A stretch of 6,655 nt of DNA. It comes from Spirochaetaceae bacterium (lineage in GTDB: Bacteria > Spirochaetota > Spirochaetia > Treponematales > Treponemataceae). Position numbers and translations under genes: made by a program. The notes beneath the pieces are model-generated. The model had not been told where the DNA came from. It searched no databases and worked only from the letters and a program-made list of their open reading frames with translations. Shown here piece by piece: positions 1 to 4,956 of the stretch. The DNA lies in assembly GCA_031285525.1 (NCBI GenBank), contig JAITWB010000110.1, positions 1 to 6,655 of the forward strand. Direction: 5' to 3'. The stretch's first letter is position 1. Each line of letters starts with the position of its first letter.

Positions 1-639
1 GGTTTTGCAGAAACTGCCGTTCATGCCTTGGCTGCTTTTATGCCCACAGCGGCGGTTATTATTCTGTTGCGAAAATACGGCGCTATCGGTGAGCGGAGAA
101 CGATTTGGCAGTTTATCGGGGACTTTCCCAAACGTGTAAGTCCTTACCTGATTATCCTCGCCTTTATGGTATGGCGTTTTTTAGTCTTCTTTATCGCCGG
201 AGACCTAACCAACGGTCAGCCGCTGTACATGCTGTTCCTGTTTCTGCTTATGCAGGTATTTCAGGGCGGTCTGGAAGAACCGGGCTGGCGGGGTTTTTTG
301 CAGCCCTGGTTCGATAAACGGCTTCCCTTTGTTGTGTCTGTCGTACTGGTTAGTGTTATATGGTCGGTTTGGCATATTCCGTTGTGGTTTGTCGCAGGCT
401 CCGCTCAAAGCGAAATGAGTTTTGTGATATTCTTTTTGCAGATACTGGTCAACTCGTGTTCCTTGGCTGCGATTATGAAGACTACCAAGAGTGTGGCGTT
501 TTGTATATTGTATCATGCCTGGTGTAATGCTGTGTTTTTGCTGGCGCCGTTTGAGATGAATGGCGGGATAGTAACGGCTTATGCGGTTGAAGGGGTTGTG
601 GCGATGGGGATTGGGTTGCTTTTTAACAAAAGGGCTTGA
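1..639 (+). CDS. CPBP family intramembrane metalloprotease, 5'-truncated by window edge
   Basis: This reading frame is open from base 1, so the true start lies upstream and the visible part (about 212 residues) lacks some N-terminal sequence. The protein is very hydrophobic, with several membrane segments. It carries the three signatures of the CPBP (CAAX protease and bacteriocin-processing, Rce1-like) family in the right order: EEPGWRG (EExxxR; nt 274-294), VWHIPLWF (the second histidine motif; nt 370-393) and HAWCN (HxxxN; nt 514-528). In this family the Glu and His residues form the membrane-embedded catalytic or metal-binding site. Bacterial members act in the inner membrane, and some confer bacteriocin self-immunity, but the substrate here cannot be inferred. 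An internal TTG at 28 is not a convincing start, because the frame upstream still reads as protein (GFAETAVHALAAFM). The gene converges on the ABC-F gene. Family assignment is firm; the biological role is unknown. Confidence 0.9.
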   Translation, partial: GFAETAVHALAAFMPTAAVIILLRKYGAIGERRTIWQFIGDFPKRVSPYLIILAFMVWRFLVFFIAGDLTNGQPLYMLFLFLLMQVFQGGLEEPGWRGFLQPWFDKRLPFVVSVVLVSVIWSVWHIPLWFVAGSAQSEMSFVIFFLQILVNSCSLAAIMKTTKSVAFCILYHAWCNAVFLLAPFEMNGGIVTAYAVEGVVAMGIGLLFNKRA

Positions 640-665
640 AGATAATACTTGACACACTGAACCCA

Positions 666-713
666 TAGTGACAACCTCAACCGCTATAAACCACCGTTGA
701 GGGGCTGTCACTA
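666..713. terminator. Long two-part hairpin between convergent genes
   Basis: TAGTGACA (666-673) pairs with TGTCACTA (706-713). Inside that, CCTCAAC (675-681) pairs with GTTGAGG (696-702). Together they form about 15 base pairs with a small internal loop and a 14-nt apical loop. It lies between the stop codons of the CPBP and ABC-F genes, where a bidirectional terminator would be expected. Neither strand has a proper T-tract after the stem, so Rho-independent termination is not established. A transcript-end stabilising hairpin or a degenerate dispersed repeat would look the same. Confidence 0.5.
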
Positions 714-724
714 CAATTTCAATC

Positions 725-2362
725 TCAGAACTTCACCTTCTTCTGCACACTTCCGTAATACTCCGCCCGCAGTTCCTTCACATGCTCATCCTTCATGTAA
801 TCGTCGAAGTTCATCATCCGGTCGATAACGCCGCCGGGGGTGATTTCTACGATTCTATTTGCGATAGAGGTGATAAACTCGTGGTCGTGGGAGTTAAACA
901 GCACTACGCCGGGGAAGTTGATAAGCCCCTCGTTGAGTGAGGTGATCGCTTCCAGGTCGAGGTGGTTCGTGGGTTCGTCGAGGATGAGTACGTTTGCTCC
1001 GGTGAGCATCATCCGGGAGAGCATACACCGCACCTTCTCCCCTCCGGAGAGAACCTTTACCGGCTTGAGGGACTCGTCGCCGGTAAACAGCATCCTGCCC
1101 AGAAATCCCCGTACATAGGTCTCATCCTGATCCGCAGAATACTGGCGGAGCCAATCGAGGATGTTCAGGTCGTTTTTGAAAAAAGAGGCGTTATCCACTG
1201 GGAGGTAGGAATTGGTCACGGTTTGTCCCCAGTAGACGTCCCCGGAATCGGCTTTTATCGTATCGGTGATGATATCGAAAAAGGCGGACTTCGAGTTCTG
1301 CTCCACCCCCACAAAGGCTATCTTGTCGGTGCGGTTTACGGTGAGGCTGAAATCCTTTAAGAGCTGGATACCCTCGCTGGAATAGTTGAGCTTCTCGGTA
1401 CGAAGTACATTGTTGCCTATCTCCCGATCCGGCTTAAAGCCTACATAGGGGAATTTCCGGCTGGTTACGTTCAGCTCTTCCAGAGCAAGCTTGTCGTAGA
1501 CCTTCTTGCGGCTGGTTGCCTGGCGGCTCTTGGCGGCGTTCGATGCGAAGCGCAGGATGAACTCTCTTAAATCCTTCATCTTCTCTTCCCGCTTCTTCGC
1601 CTGATCCCGTGCCTGACGCTGCATGATCTGGCTCATCTGGTACCAGAAATCGTAGTTTCCGCTGAACATACTGATCTTGCCGAAGTCGATATCGCAGATA
1701 ACCGTACATACCGAGTTGAGGAAGTGACGGTCGTGGCTGACCACGATGACGATATTGGGAAAGTTAATGAGGAATTCTTCCAGCCAGGTGATGGACTCCA
1801 GGTCGAGACCGTTGGTAGGTTCGTCCAGCAGCAGGATCTCCGGTTCCCCGAAGAGCGCCTGCGCAAGCAGTACCCGCACCTTCTGGCTTTCATCGAGTTC
1901 GCTCATCGTGCGGCTGTGGAATTCCTCCTCCAGCCCCAGCCCGGAAAGCATCTGCTCTATCTGATTCTCCGCCTCCCAGCCGCCCATTTCGGCAAACTCG
2001 CCCTCAAGCTCGCTCGCCTTTATGCCGTCTTCCTCGGTAAAATCCGCCTTCTCATAGATGGCTTCACGCTCTTTGAGCACCGAATAGAGCCGGGGGAAGC
2101 CCATCATCACCGTATCTATAACCTTATATTGATCGAAGGCAAAGTGGTCCTGTTTCAGTACCGCCATCCGCTCACCGGGGGTTATCGAAATCTGCCCCGA
2201 ATCGGATTCCAACTCGCCCGACAGAATCTTGAGAAAGGTAGACTTTCCTGCGCCGTTGGCGCCTATAATACCGTAACAATTCCCCTGGGTAAATTTGAGA
2301 TTGACATCCTTAAACAGAGGTCTGTCGCTAAAATTAAGGCTTACTTCACTAACTGTAATCAC
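725..2362 (-). CDS. ABC-F family ATPase, YbiT-like
   Basis: A 545-residue soluble protein with two ABC ATPase domains and no membrane segment. Such proteins bind the ribosomal E site and modulate translation. Domain 1 has Walker A GANGAGKS (34-41), a non-canonical signature MSELDESQK (153-161), Walker B ILLLDEP (176-182) and His210. The ABC-F linker spans roughly 239-299, with SNAAKSRQATSR at its end as in E. coli YbiT. Domain 2 has LSGGE (438-442), Walker B VLILDEP (458-464) and His492, but its Walker A is degenerate: GVEQNSKS (352-359) keeps only the first Gly and the Lys-Ser. The length fits the YbiT group (about 530). The frame stays open upstream to 2515, but the GTG at 2362 is preferred. 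It has GGAG 8 nt upstream, and homology begins at ITVSEVSLNF; the 51 residues before it are Cys/Phe/His-rich and unlike the family. A resistance-type ABC-F cannot be fully excluded, but the closest match I recall is YbiT. Confidence 0.93.
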   Translation of the reverse strand: MITVSEVSLNFSDRPLFKDVNLKFTQGNCYGIIGANGAGKSTFLKILSGELESDSGQISITPGERMAVLKQDHFAFDQYKVIDTVMMGFPRLYSVLKEREAIYEKADFTEEDGIKASELEGEFAEMGGWEAENQIEQMLSGLGLEEEFHSRTMSELDESQKVRVLLAQALFGEPEILLLDEPTNGLDLESITWLEEFLINFPNIVIVVSHDRHFLNSVCTVICDIDFGKISMFSGNYDFWYQMSQIMQRQARDQAKKREEKMKDLREFILRFASNAAKSRQATSRKKVYDKLALEELNVTSRKFPYVGFKPDREIGNNVLRTEKLNYSSEGIQLLKDFSLTVNRTDKIAFVGVEQNSKSAFFDIITDTIKADSGDVYWGQTVTNSYLPVDNASFFKNDLNILDWLRQYSADQDETYVRGFLGRMLFTGDESLKPVKVLSGGEKVRCMLSRMMLTGANVLILDEPTNHLDLEAITSLNEGLINFPGVVLFNSHDHEFITSIANRIVEITPGGVIDRMMNFDDYMKDEHVKELRAEYYGSVQKKVKF

Positions 2363-2370
2363 GCCTGATA

Positions 2371-2374
2371 CTCC
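2371..2374 (-). promoter_or_regulatory. Ribosome binding site fixing the ABC-F GTG start
   Basis: On the minus strand GGAG is followed by 8 nt and then GTG (2362-2360). This is the only well-placed Shine-Dalgarno near the beginning of the conserved protein. It decides the start against longer in-frame alternatives reaching 2515. Confidence 0.7.
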
Positions 2375-2400
2375 ATAATCGCAGAACTTTTTATAGGAAA

Positions 2401-2432
2401 ACATATGCAAAAAACAAAAAATGTGCATATGT
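2401..2432 (-). promoter_or_regulatory. Leader hairpin upstream of the ABC-F gene
   Basis: ACATATGCA (2401-2409) and TGCATATGT (2424-2432) are a perfect 9-bp inverted repeat around a 14-nt loop that is T-rich in the transcript. It lies 38 nt before the GTG start, close to the predicted 5' end of the mRNA. On the coding strand it is followed by a short run, TTTCC, too short for a convincing terminator. It could be a 5' stabilising hairpin, a protein-binding dyad or a weak attenuator. Confidence 0.4.
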
Positions 2433-2441
2433 AACCGCAAA

Positions 2442-2469
2442 TATATAGTATACTTTAATGACTTGTCAG
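2442..2469 (-). promoter_or_regulatory. Candidate sigma-70-type promoter for the ABC-F gene
   Basis: On the minus strand CTGACA (2469-2464) is separated by 16 nt from TATATA (2447-2442). Transcription would begin near 2435, giving a leader of about 70 nt that starts with the hairpin at 2432-2401. Just upstream, ACTTGC/GCAAGT (2475-2480 and 2484-2489) is a perfect 6-bp dyad with a 3-nt centre, placed where an operator or activator site could sit. The region is AT-rich, so chance matches are possible. Confidence 0.4.
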
Positions 2470-2474
2470 TGTCC

Positions 2475-2489
2475 ACTTGCTCGGCAAGT
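2475..2489. promoter_or_regulatory. Short perfect dyad upstream of the ABC-F promoter
   Basis: ACTTGC, TCG, GCAAGT form a 15-bp palindrome with a 3-bp centre, immediately upstream of the proposed -35 element at 2464-2469. The position suits a dimeric regulator, but no regulator family is recognised. It could equally be a chance dyad. Confidence 0.25.
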
Positions 2490-2515
2490 ATATCAAAGTA
2501 AAATGATAACCTCAC

Positions 2516-2557
2516 CCCGAAGTGTCAGAAAACTAATTTTGGTTCACAACAGAGAGT
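2516..2557 (+). repeat. R1 dispersed repeat, copy A (left boundary of the accessory block)
   Basis: Bases 2516-2549 are identical over 34 bp to 6114-6147, in the same orientation. Similarity to the copy at 6455 continues through the CAGAGAG at 2551-2557. The unit begins CCCGAAGTGTCAG and contains a TGTCAG step, like the 5'-TG of many IS3/IS481-type ends. However, no inverted partner was found in the window, so it is not shown to be an IS end. It lies on the upstream side of the ABC-F promoter and marks the start of the mobile region. Confidence 0.85.
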
Positions 2558-2589
2558 AACGACTAAAAAAGTTACTCTCTGTTGTGAAC
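2542..2589. repeat. Perfect 19-bp inverted repeat (cruciform/hairpin)
   Basis: The arm at 2542-2560 (starting GTTCACAACAGAG) is the exact reverse complement of 2571-2589, around a 10-nt centre, GACTAAAAAA. The left arm is part of R1 copy A. R1 copy B has only a 6-bp version at the equivalent place (TCACAA with TTGTGA around 6142-6162). There is no T-tract on either side, so it does not look like an intrinsic terminator. It may be an extended form of a hairpin built into R1, or two inverted R1 fragments joined head to head. Confidence 0.85.
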
Positions 2590-2761
2590 GCTAAAAAAGA
2601 AAAGCTAAAAAGTGAAGAATGAAAAAGCAAAAACAGGAGAAGTTAAGCAGAAAAAGCGATGTCTGAAAGGGAAAAAGGATAAAATCCAAATCATGAGGAC
2701 ATAACTATACTGTCAAAAAAATGTATGTGAGAAAAATAGGAAATGAAAAAGCCAAAACTAT
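2590..2761. other. Purine-rich spacer without a gene
   Basis: No coding potential is seen. The plus strand is dominated by A and G. Two near-identical 17-mers, AATGAAAAAGCAAAAAC (2618-2634) and AATGAAAAAGCCAAAAC (2742-2758), lie 124 bp apart. This is probably the 3' flank of the transposase, including part of its original insertion element. An element end could not be assigned; TGTCAAAAAA at 2711-2720 is one weak candidate. Confidence 0.5.
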
Positions 2762-3390
2762 TTAAGCAGACTCACGATAGTAATGATGGTGGAGACCAAA
2801 GAGAATAGGAATCTTTTTGATCTTAGCCGACATGTCTGGCGGCTCGGTAGTTGTTGGAGCATTTGGAATACCATGCAATCCTTGATGAGGTCTATAGTTG
2901 TTATAATAGTACACGTATTCTCTCATGAGATTACGAAGATGGTTATATGAAAAGACAATGAAGTGATTGAGACACTCCTGACGGACAGAGCGAACGAAAC
3001 GTTCTGCAAAAGCGTTCATGTTTGGAGAGTAGGGAGAGGTAGCGACATGATTAAAACGATATTGGTGATAAGGAAAATTGCGTAATTCACCTGAATTGTC
3101 ATGGATGAGATAAGAATCAGGAAAGTTATTTTCAAACTCTGAGAATTGGAGACGGAGGAATTTAATGCTTGGGTTAGTGGTGATGTTCCAATGGACAATT
3201 TTTCTGGAGTTAAGTTGAATGATAAAGAAGACATACAAGCGGATAAAGCCAAAACAATCAACAGTAAAGAAGTCACAAGCAAACAATGAGTTCCAGTGAG
3301 CGGTGAGAAATCTTTTCCATGAACCATTGGGTTTAATAATACCAGCCTTACGATAATTGTTGATGATGTTGCAAATGGTTTCGTGGCATA
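2762..3390 (-). pseudogene. DDE transposase (integrase-core, IS3/IS481-like), 5'-truncated
   Basis: About 209 residues match the C-terminal catalytic half of an IS transposase of the rve-fold type. They run from a short linker (CHETICNII, HGSWKRF-like) through the catalytic core. The core shows the acidic triad: Asp in FACDFF (codon 3274-3272), Asp in LIHDNSGE (3100-3098) and Glu in FAERFV (3004-3002), with 31 residues between the second Asp and the Glu. It also has the family signature YYNNYRPHQGL and ends at a natural stop. The N-terminal DNA-binding half is missing. Homology stops at about 3390, where repeat R2 begins, and the open frame beyond that is antisense to R2 and to the recombinase gene, so it is not transposase. 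There are no internal stops, so the truncation is probably recent, but the product should be inactive. The exact IS family is uncertain. Confidence 0.8.
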
Positions 3391-3463
3391 CGGGAGGGAG
3401 AAAGCTGATAGCAGTGCGATATCGGTTCTGATGCGGAATCCCTTGCCGAGAAGCGAAGTCTCT
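3391..3463. repeat. R2 dispersed repeat, copy 1, at the transposase/recombinase junction
   Basis: These 73 bp align without gaps to 6332-6404, with 63 identical positions by my count. The repeat fills the interval between the broken 5' end of the minus-strand transposase and the broken 5' end of the plus-strand recombinase. Open frames through both copies give similar peptides, but that follows from DNA similarity and is not evidence of coding. Confidence 0.8.
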
Positions 3464-3468
3464 ACGAG

Positions 3469-4302
3469 GTGCATACCCTTGAGACAAATAACTATGAAAG
3501 TCAACCAAGTAGACCTTTATCACAAAGGACAATCCATGGGTATTTTCAGGGAGTAAGAAAACTGTATTCAGCCTTGTATCGAGTAGGAGCGGTGAAAGAG
3601 AATCCCTGTCATGGACTTGAGTTGCAGAAACCGAATGCACCGGTGATGAAACGGCGACTGCTGGGAAAGGAAGAGCTGGCAGAGCTTCTTGACGGTATCG
3701 GGATAGATAATGCGTATGACTTGAGGGATAGGGCGATATATGAACTGATATATTCCTCCGGTCTTCGAGTAGGTGAAGTTGCGGCATTGAAGATAGGGGA
3801 CATCGATTTCAGCCGACGGGAAGCGGTGGTACATGGAAAGGGAAGGCGGGATCGGCTGGTACCGATATCCGTAGTAGCCCGAGATCTATTGGAGCAGTAT
3901 CTGGGTAAGAGACGGGAGAGGCGAGAGGATGCTGTATTCATAGGATGCGGACAGGGGCGGAGATCTGGAGTTATGAGCGGGAGGAATATCTCCCGGCGAT
4001 TCAGGAAGCTGTTGAGGGAAGGGGGCATTGACCGCCGGGATGTCTCAACCCATTCGATACGGCACAGTACAGCCACTCATATGCTTGAAAACGGAGCAAG
4101 TATCCGTCATGTACAGGAGCTTTTGGGGCATAAAAACATAGAGCATACGGCGAGATATACGGAAGTACTGACGGAAAATATCCTGAAAGAGTATCGAAAA
4201 TACCATCCGAGAGAGCATGAATTGCTGGAGGTGGTGGATGAGGAGTATTTGGAGAGATTCCGGGAAGTAGTAGTCGAAAGAAGTAAAGGAGATAAAGCCT
4301 GA
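3469..4302 (+). CDS. Tyrosine recombinase/integrase, N-terminally truncated
   Basis: This protein breaks and rejoins DNA through a 3'-phosphotyrosine intermediate. Every catalytic residue is present, counting from the GTG at 3469: Arg100 (SGLRVGE), Lys124 (VHGKGRRD), His195 and Arg198 (HSIRH), His221 (LLGHKNIEHT) and Tyr230 (ARYTEV). The core-binding domain is incomplete. Only its last part (SQRTIHGYFQGVRKLYS to the conserved NP at 45-46) remains, so perhaps 50-70 residues of the usual N-terminus are missing. Upstream in frame lies repeat R2 and a TAG at 3409. The GTG has no spaced Shine-Dalgarno, and no promoter is evident. The product is therefore probably a remnant unless a truncated protein is made. 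It resembles XerC/D-like and integron-neighbour recombinases, but no IntI-specific insertion is seen. The C-terminal tail after YHPREHELLE is unusually long and acidic. Confidence 0.82.
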   Translation: MHTLETNNYESQPSRPLSQRTIHGYFQGVRKLYSALYRVGAVKENPCHGLELQKPNAPVMKRRLLGKEELAELLDGIGIDNAYDLRDRAIYELIYSSGLRVGEVAALKIGDIDFSRREAVVHGKGRRDRLVPISVVARDLLEQYLGKRRERREDAVFIGCGQGRRSGVMSGRNISRRFRKLLREGGIDRRDVSTHSIRHSTATHMLENGASIRHVQELLGHKNIEHTARYTEVLTENILKEYRKYHPREHELLEVVDEEYLERFREVVVERSKGDKA

Positions 4303-4306
4303 AAAA

Positions 4307-4335
4307 CTGACAGGTGAGGAGAAATATGGTATATT
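4307..4335 (+). promoter_or_regulatory. Promoter of the toxin-antitoxin operon
   Basis: CTGACA (4307-4312), a 17-nt spacer and TATATT (4330-4335) preceded by TGG (4327-4329) make a good sigma-70-type promoter with an extended -10. It begins 5 nt after the recombinase stop codon, so the operon has its own promoter. Transcription from about 4342 would leave a short leader before the ATG at 4365. Autorepression by the antitoxin is usual for such operons; no clear operator palindrome was found. Confidence 0.55.
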
Positions 4336-4364
4336 ATAGGTATAGTGGGGTGAAGGAGACTGAA

Positions 4365-4604
4365 ATGTATTCAAGTTATAGAGTAAGAGCTGATGAATTA
4401 ACAGATGGATTTCTCAAAGGCTTAAAAGAGACCTACCGAGACAAAGAAATAGATATATTTGTACAGGAGCGTGGAGAAGACGAGACAGCGTATCTGTTGA
4501 GCAGTGAGGCAAACCGGAAACATCTTGAGCGGTCAAAGGCAGCTCTGGAATCCGGAAAAGGACTGATAGAAGTAAGCATGGAGAGTCTTGAATCATGCGT
4601 ATAA
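4365..4604 (+). CDS. Putative antitoxin of a YoeB-type module
   Basis: A 79-residue acidic protein directly upstream of, and overlapping by 10 nt, the YoeB toxin gene; this position identifies it as the cognate antitoxin. The second half (ETAYLLSSEANRKHL, then LESGKGLIEV) resembles the toxin-wrapping tail of YefM/Axe-type antitoxins. The first half (SYRVRADELTDGFL...KEIDIFVQE) is not a Phd/YefM N-terminus that I recognise, so its DNA-binding fold is uncertain. The ATG at 4365 is chosen because AAGGAG lies 6 nt upstream. A GTG at 4314 would add 17 residues but overlaps the predicted promoter. Antitoxins of this class bind and block the toxin and often repress their own operon. Confidence is high for the role by context, moderate for family. 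Confidence 0.8.
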   Translation: MYSSYRVRADELTDGFLKGLKETYRDKEIDIFVQERGEDETAYLLSSEANRKHLERSKAALESGKGLIEVSMESLESCV

Positions 4605-4858
4605 TTTTCAGCCCTGAAGCATTTGAAGACATGAATAGTTGGGTAGAAGAGGATAAAAAGATACATACAAAAATTGTGACATTGATACGAGAGATACAGA
4701 GAACGCCATTTCAAGGCACAGGAAAACCGGAACTATTGAAGCATGAATATTCAGGATATTGGTCGAGGCGACTAACAGACAGACATCGGTTGGTATACAA
4801 AGTAGAGAAAGAAAGTCTGTATATCCTTTCCTGTAAGTTTCATTATTCAAATCGGTAG
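4595..4858 (+). CDS. yoeB: YoeB-family mRNA interferase toxin
   Basis: An 87-residue protein of the RelE/YoeB fold that aligns along its full length with E. coli YoeB (84 residues). It shares the runs RTPFxGxGKPE, LKH, SGxWSRR and HRLVY. The catalytic residues fall at the same numbers as in E. coli: Glu46, Arg59, Arg65, His83 and Tyr84, so the enzyme looks intact. YoeB binds the ribosomal A site and cuts mRNA during translation; antitoxin loss releases it. The gene is translationally coupled to its antitoxin (ATG at 4595 inside the antitoxin's last codons; GGAG at 4580-4583). The three residues after HY (SNR) are a small C-terminal extension. In this position next to a recombinase and repeats, the pair could stabilise the accessory block. 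Confidence 0.95.
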   Translation: MRIIFSPEAFEDMNSWVEEDKKIHTKIVTLIREIQRTPFQGTGKPELLKHEYSGYWSRRLTDRHRLVYKVEKESLYILSCKFHYSNR

Positions 4859-4864
4859 AACCAT

Positions 4865-4902
4865 AGGGATGTTGTAACTGTAAGGTGTACTACAACATCC
4901 CT
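4865..4902 (+). terminator. Hairpin downstream of the toxin gene
   Basis: AGGGATGTTGTA (4865-4876) and TACAACATCCCT (4891-4902) form a perfect 12-bp stem with a 14-nt loop, starting 6 nt after the yoeB stop. The tail TAATTATA is only partly T-rich, so this is a plausible but not classical intrinsic terminator closing the toxin-antitoxin operon. Confidence 0.6.
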
Positions 4903-4940
4903 TAATTATAGAAGAAAACAGTAGAAAAGAGTTAAAAGTA

Positions 4941-4949
4941 TGGTATAAT
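4941..4949 (+). promoter_or_regulatory. Extended -10 promoter directly before the Rhs-tip gene
   Basis: TGGTATAAT is a perfect extended -10 element (TGnTATAAT). No good -35 is seen at 17 nt upstream (GTAGAA, 4921-4926). Its expected start point, near 4956, coincides with the ATG at 4957. The transcript would be leaderless or nearly so if that ATG is used. Confidence 0.5.
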
Positions 4950-4956
4950 AAGGCCT

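Noticed and set aside
205..711. A 168-residue minus-strand open frame across the CPBP gene
   Set aside because: It is antisense to a clearly conserved membrane protease, and its predicted sequence shows no family or domain character.
962..2368. Long plus-strand open frames across the ABC-F gene
   Set aside because: They are shadows of a gene with unambiguous domain motifs on the minus strand.
2363..2515. A 51-residue N-terminal extension of the ABC-F protein
   Set aside because: The frame is open, but the extension is unlike the family and spans the predicted promoter, the dyads and the leader hairpin. The GTG at 2362 has a well-spaced GGAG.
2516..2549. R1 as the terminal inverted repeat of the neighbouring transposase element
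   Set aside because: The TGTCAG step is suggestive, but all copies in the window are in the same orientation, none lies inverted beyond the transposase, and two copies have no transposase next to them.
3391..3787. Transposase reading frame continuing upstream to 3787 on the minus strand
   Set aside because: This part is R2 followed by the antisense of the recombinase gene. Its peptide shows no transposase features, so the transposase is taken as truncated at about 3390.
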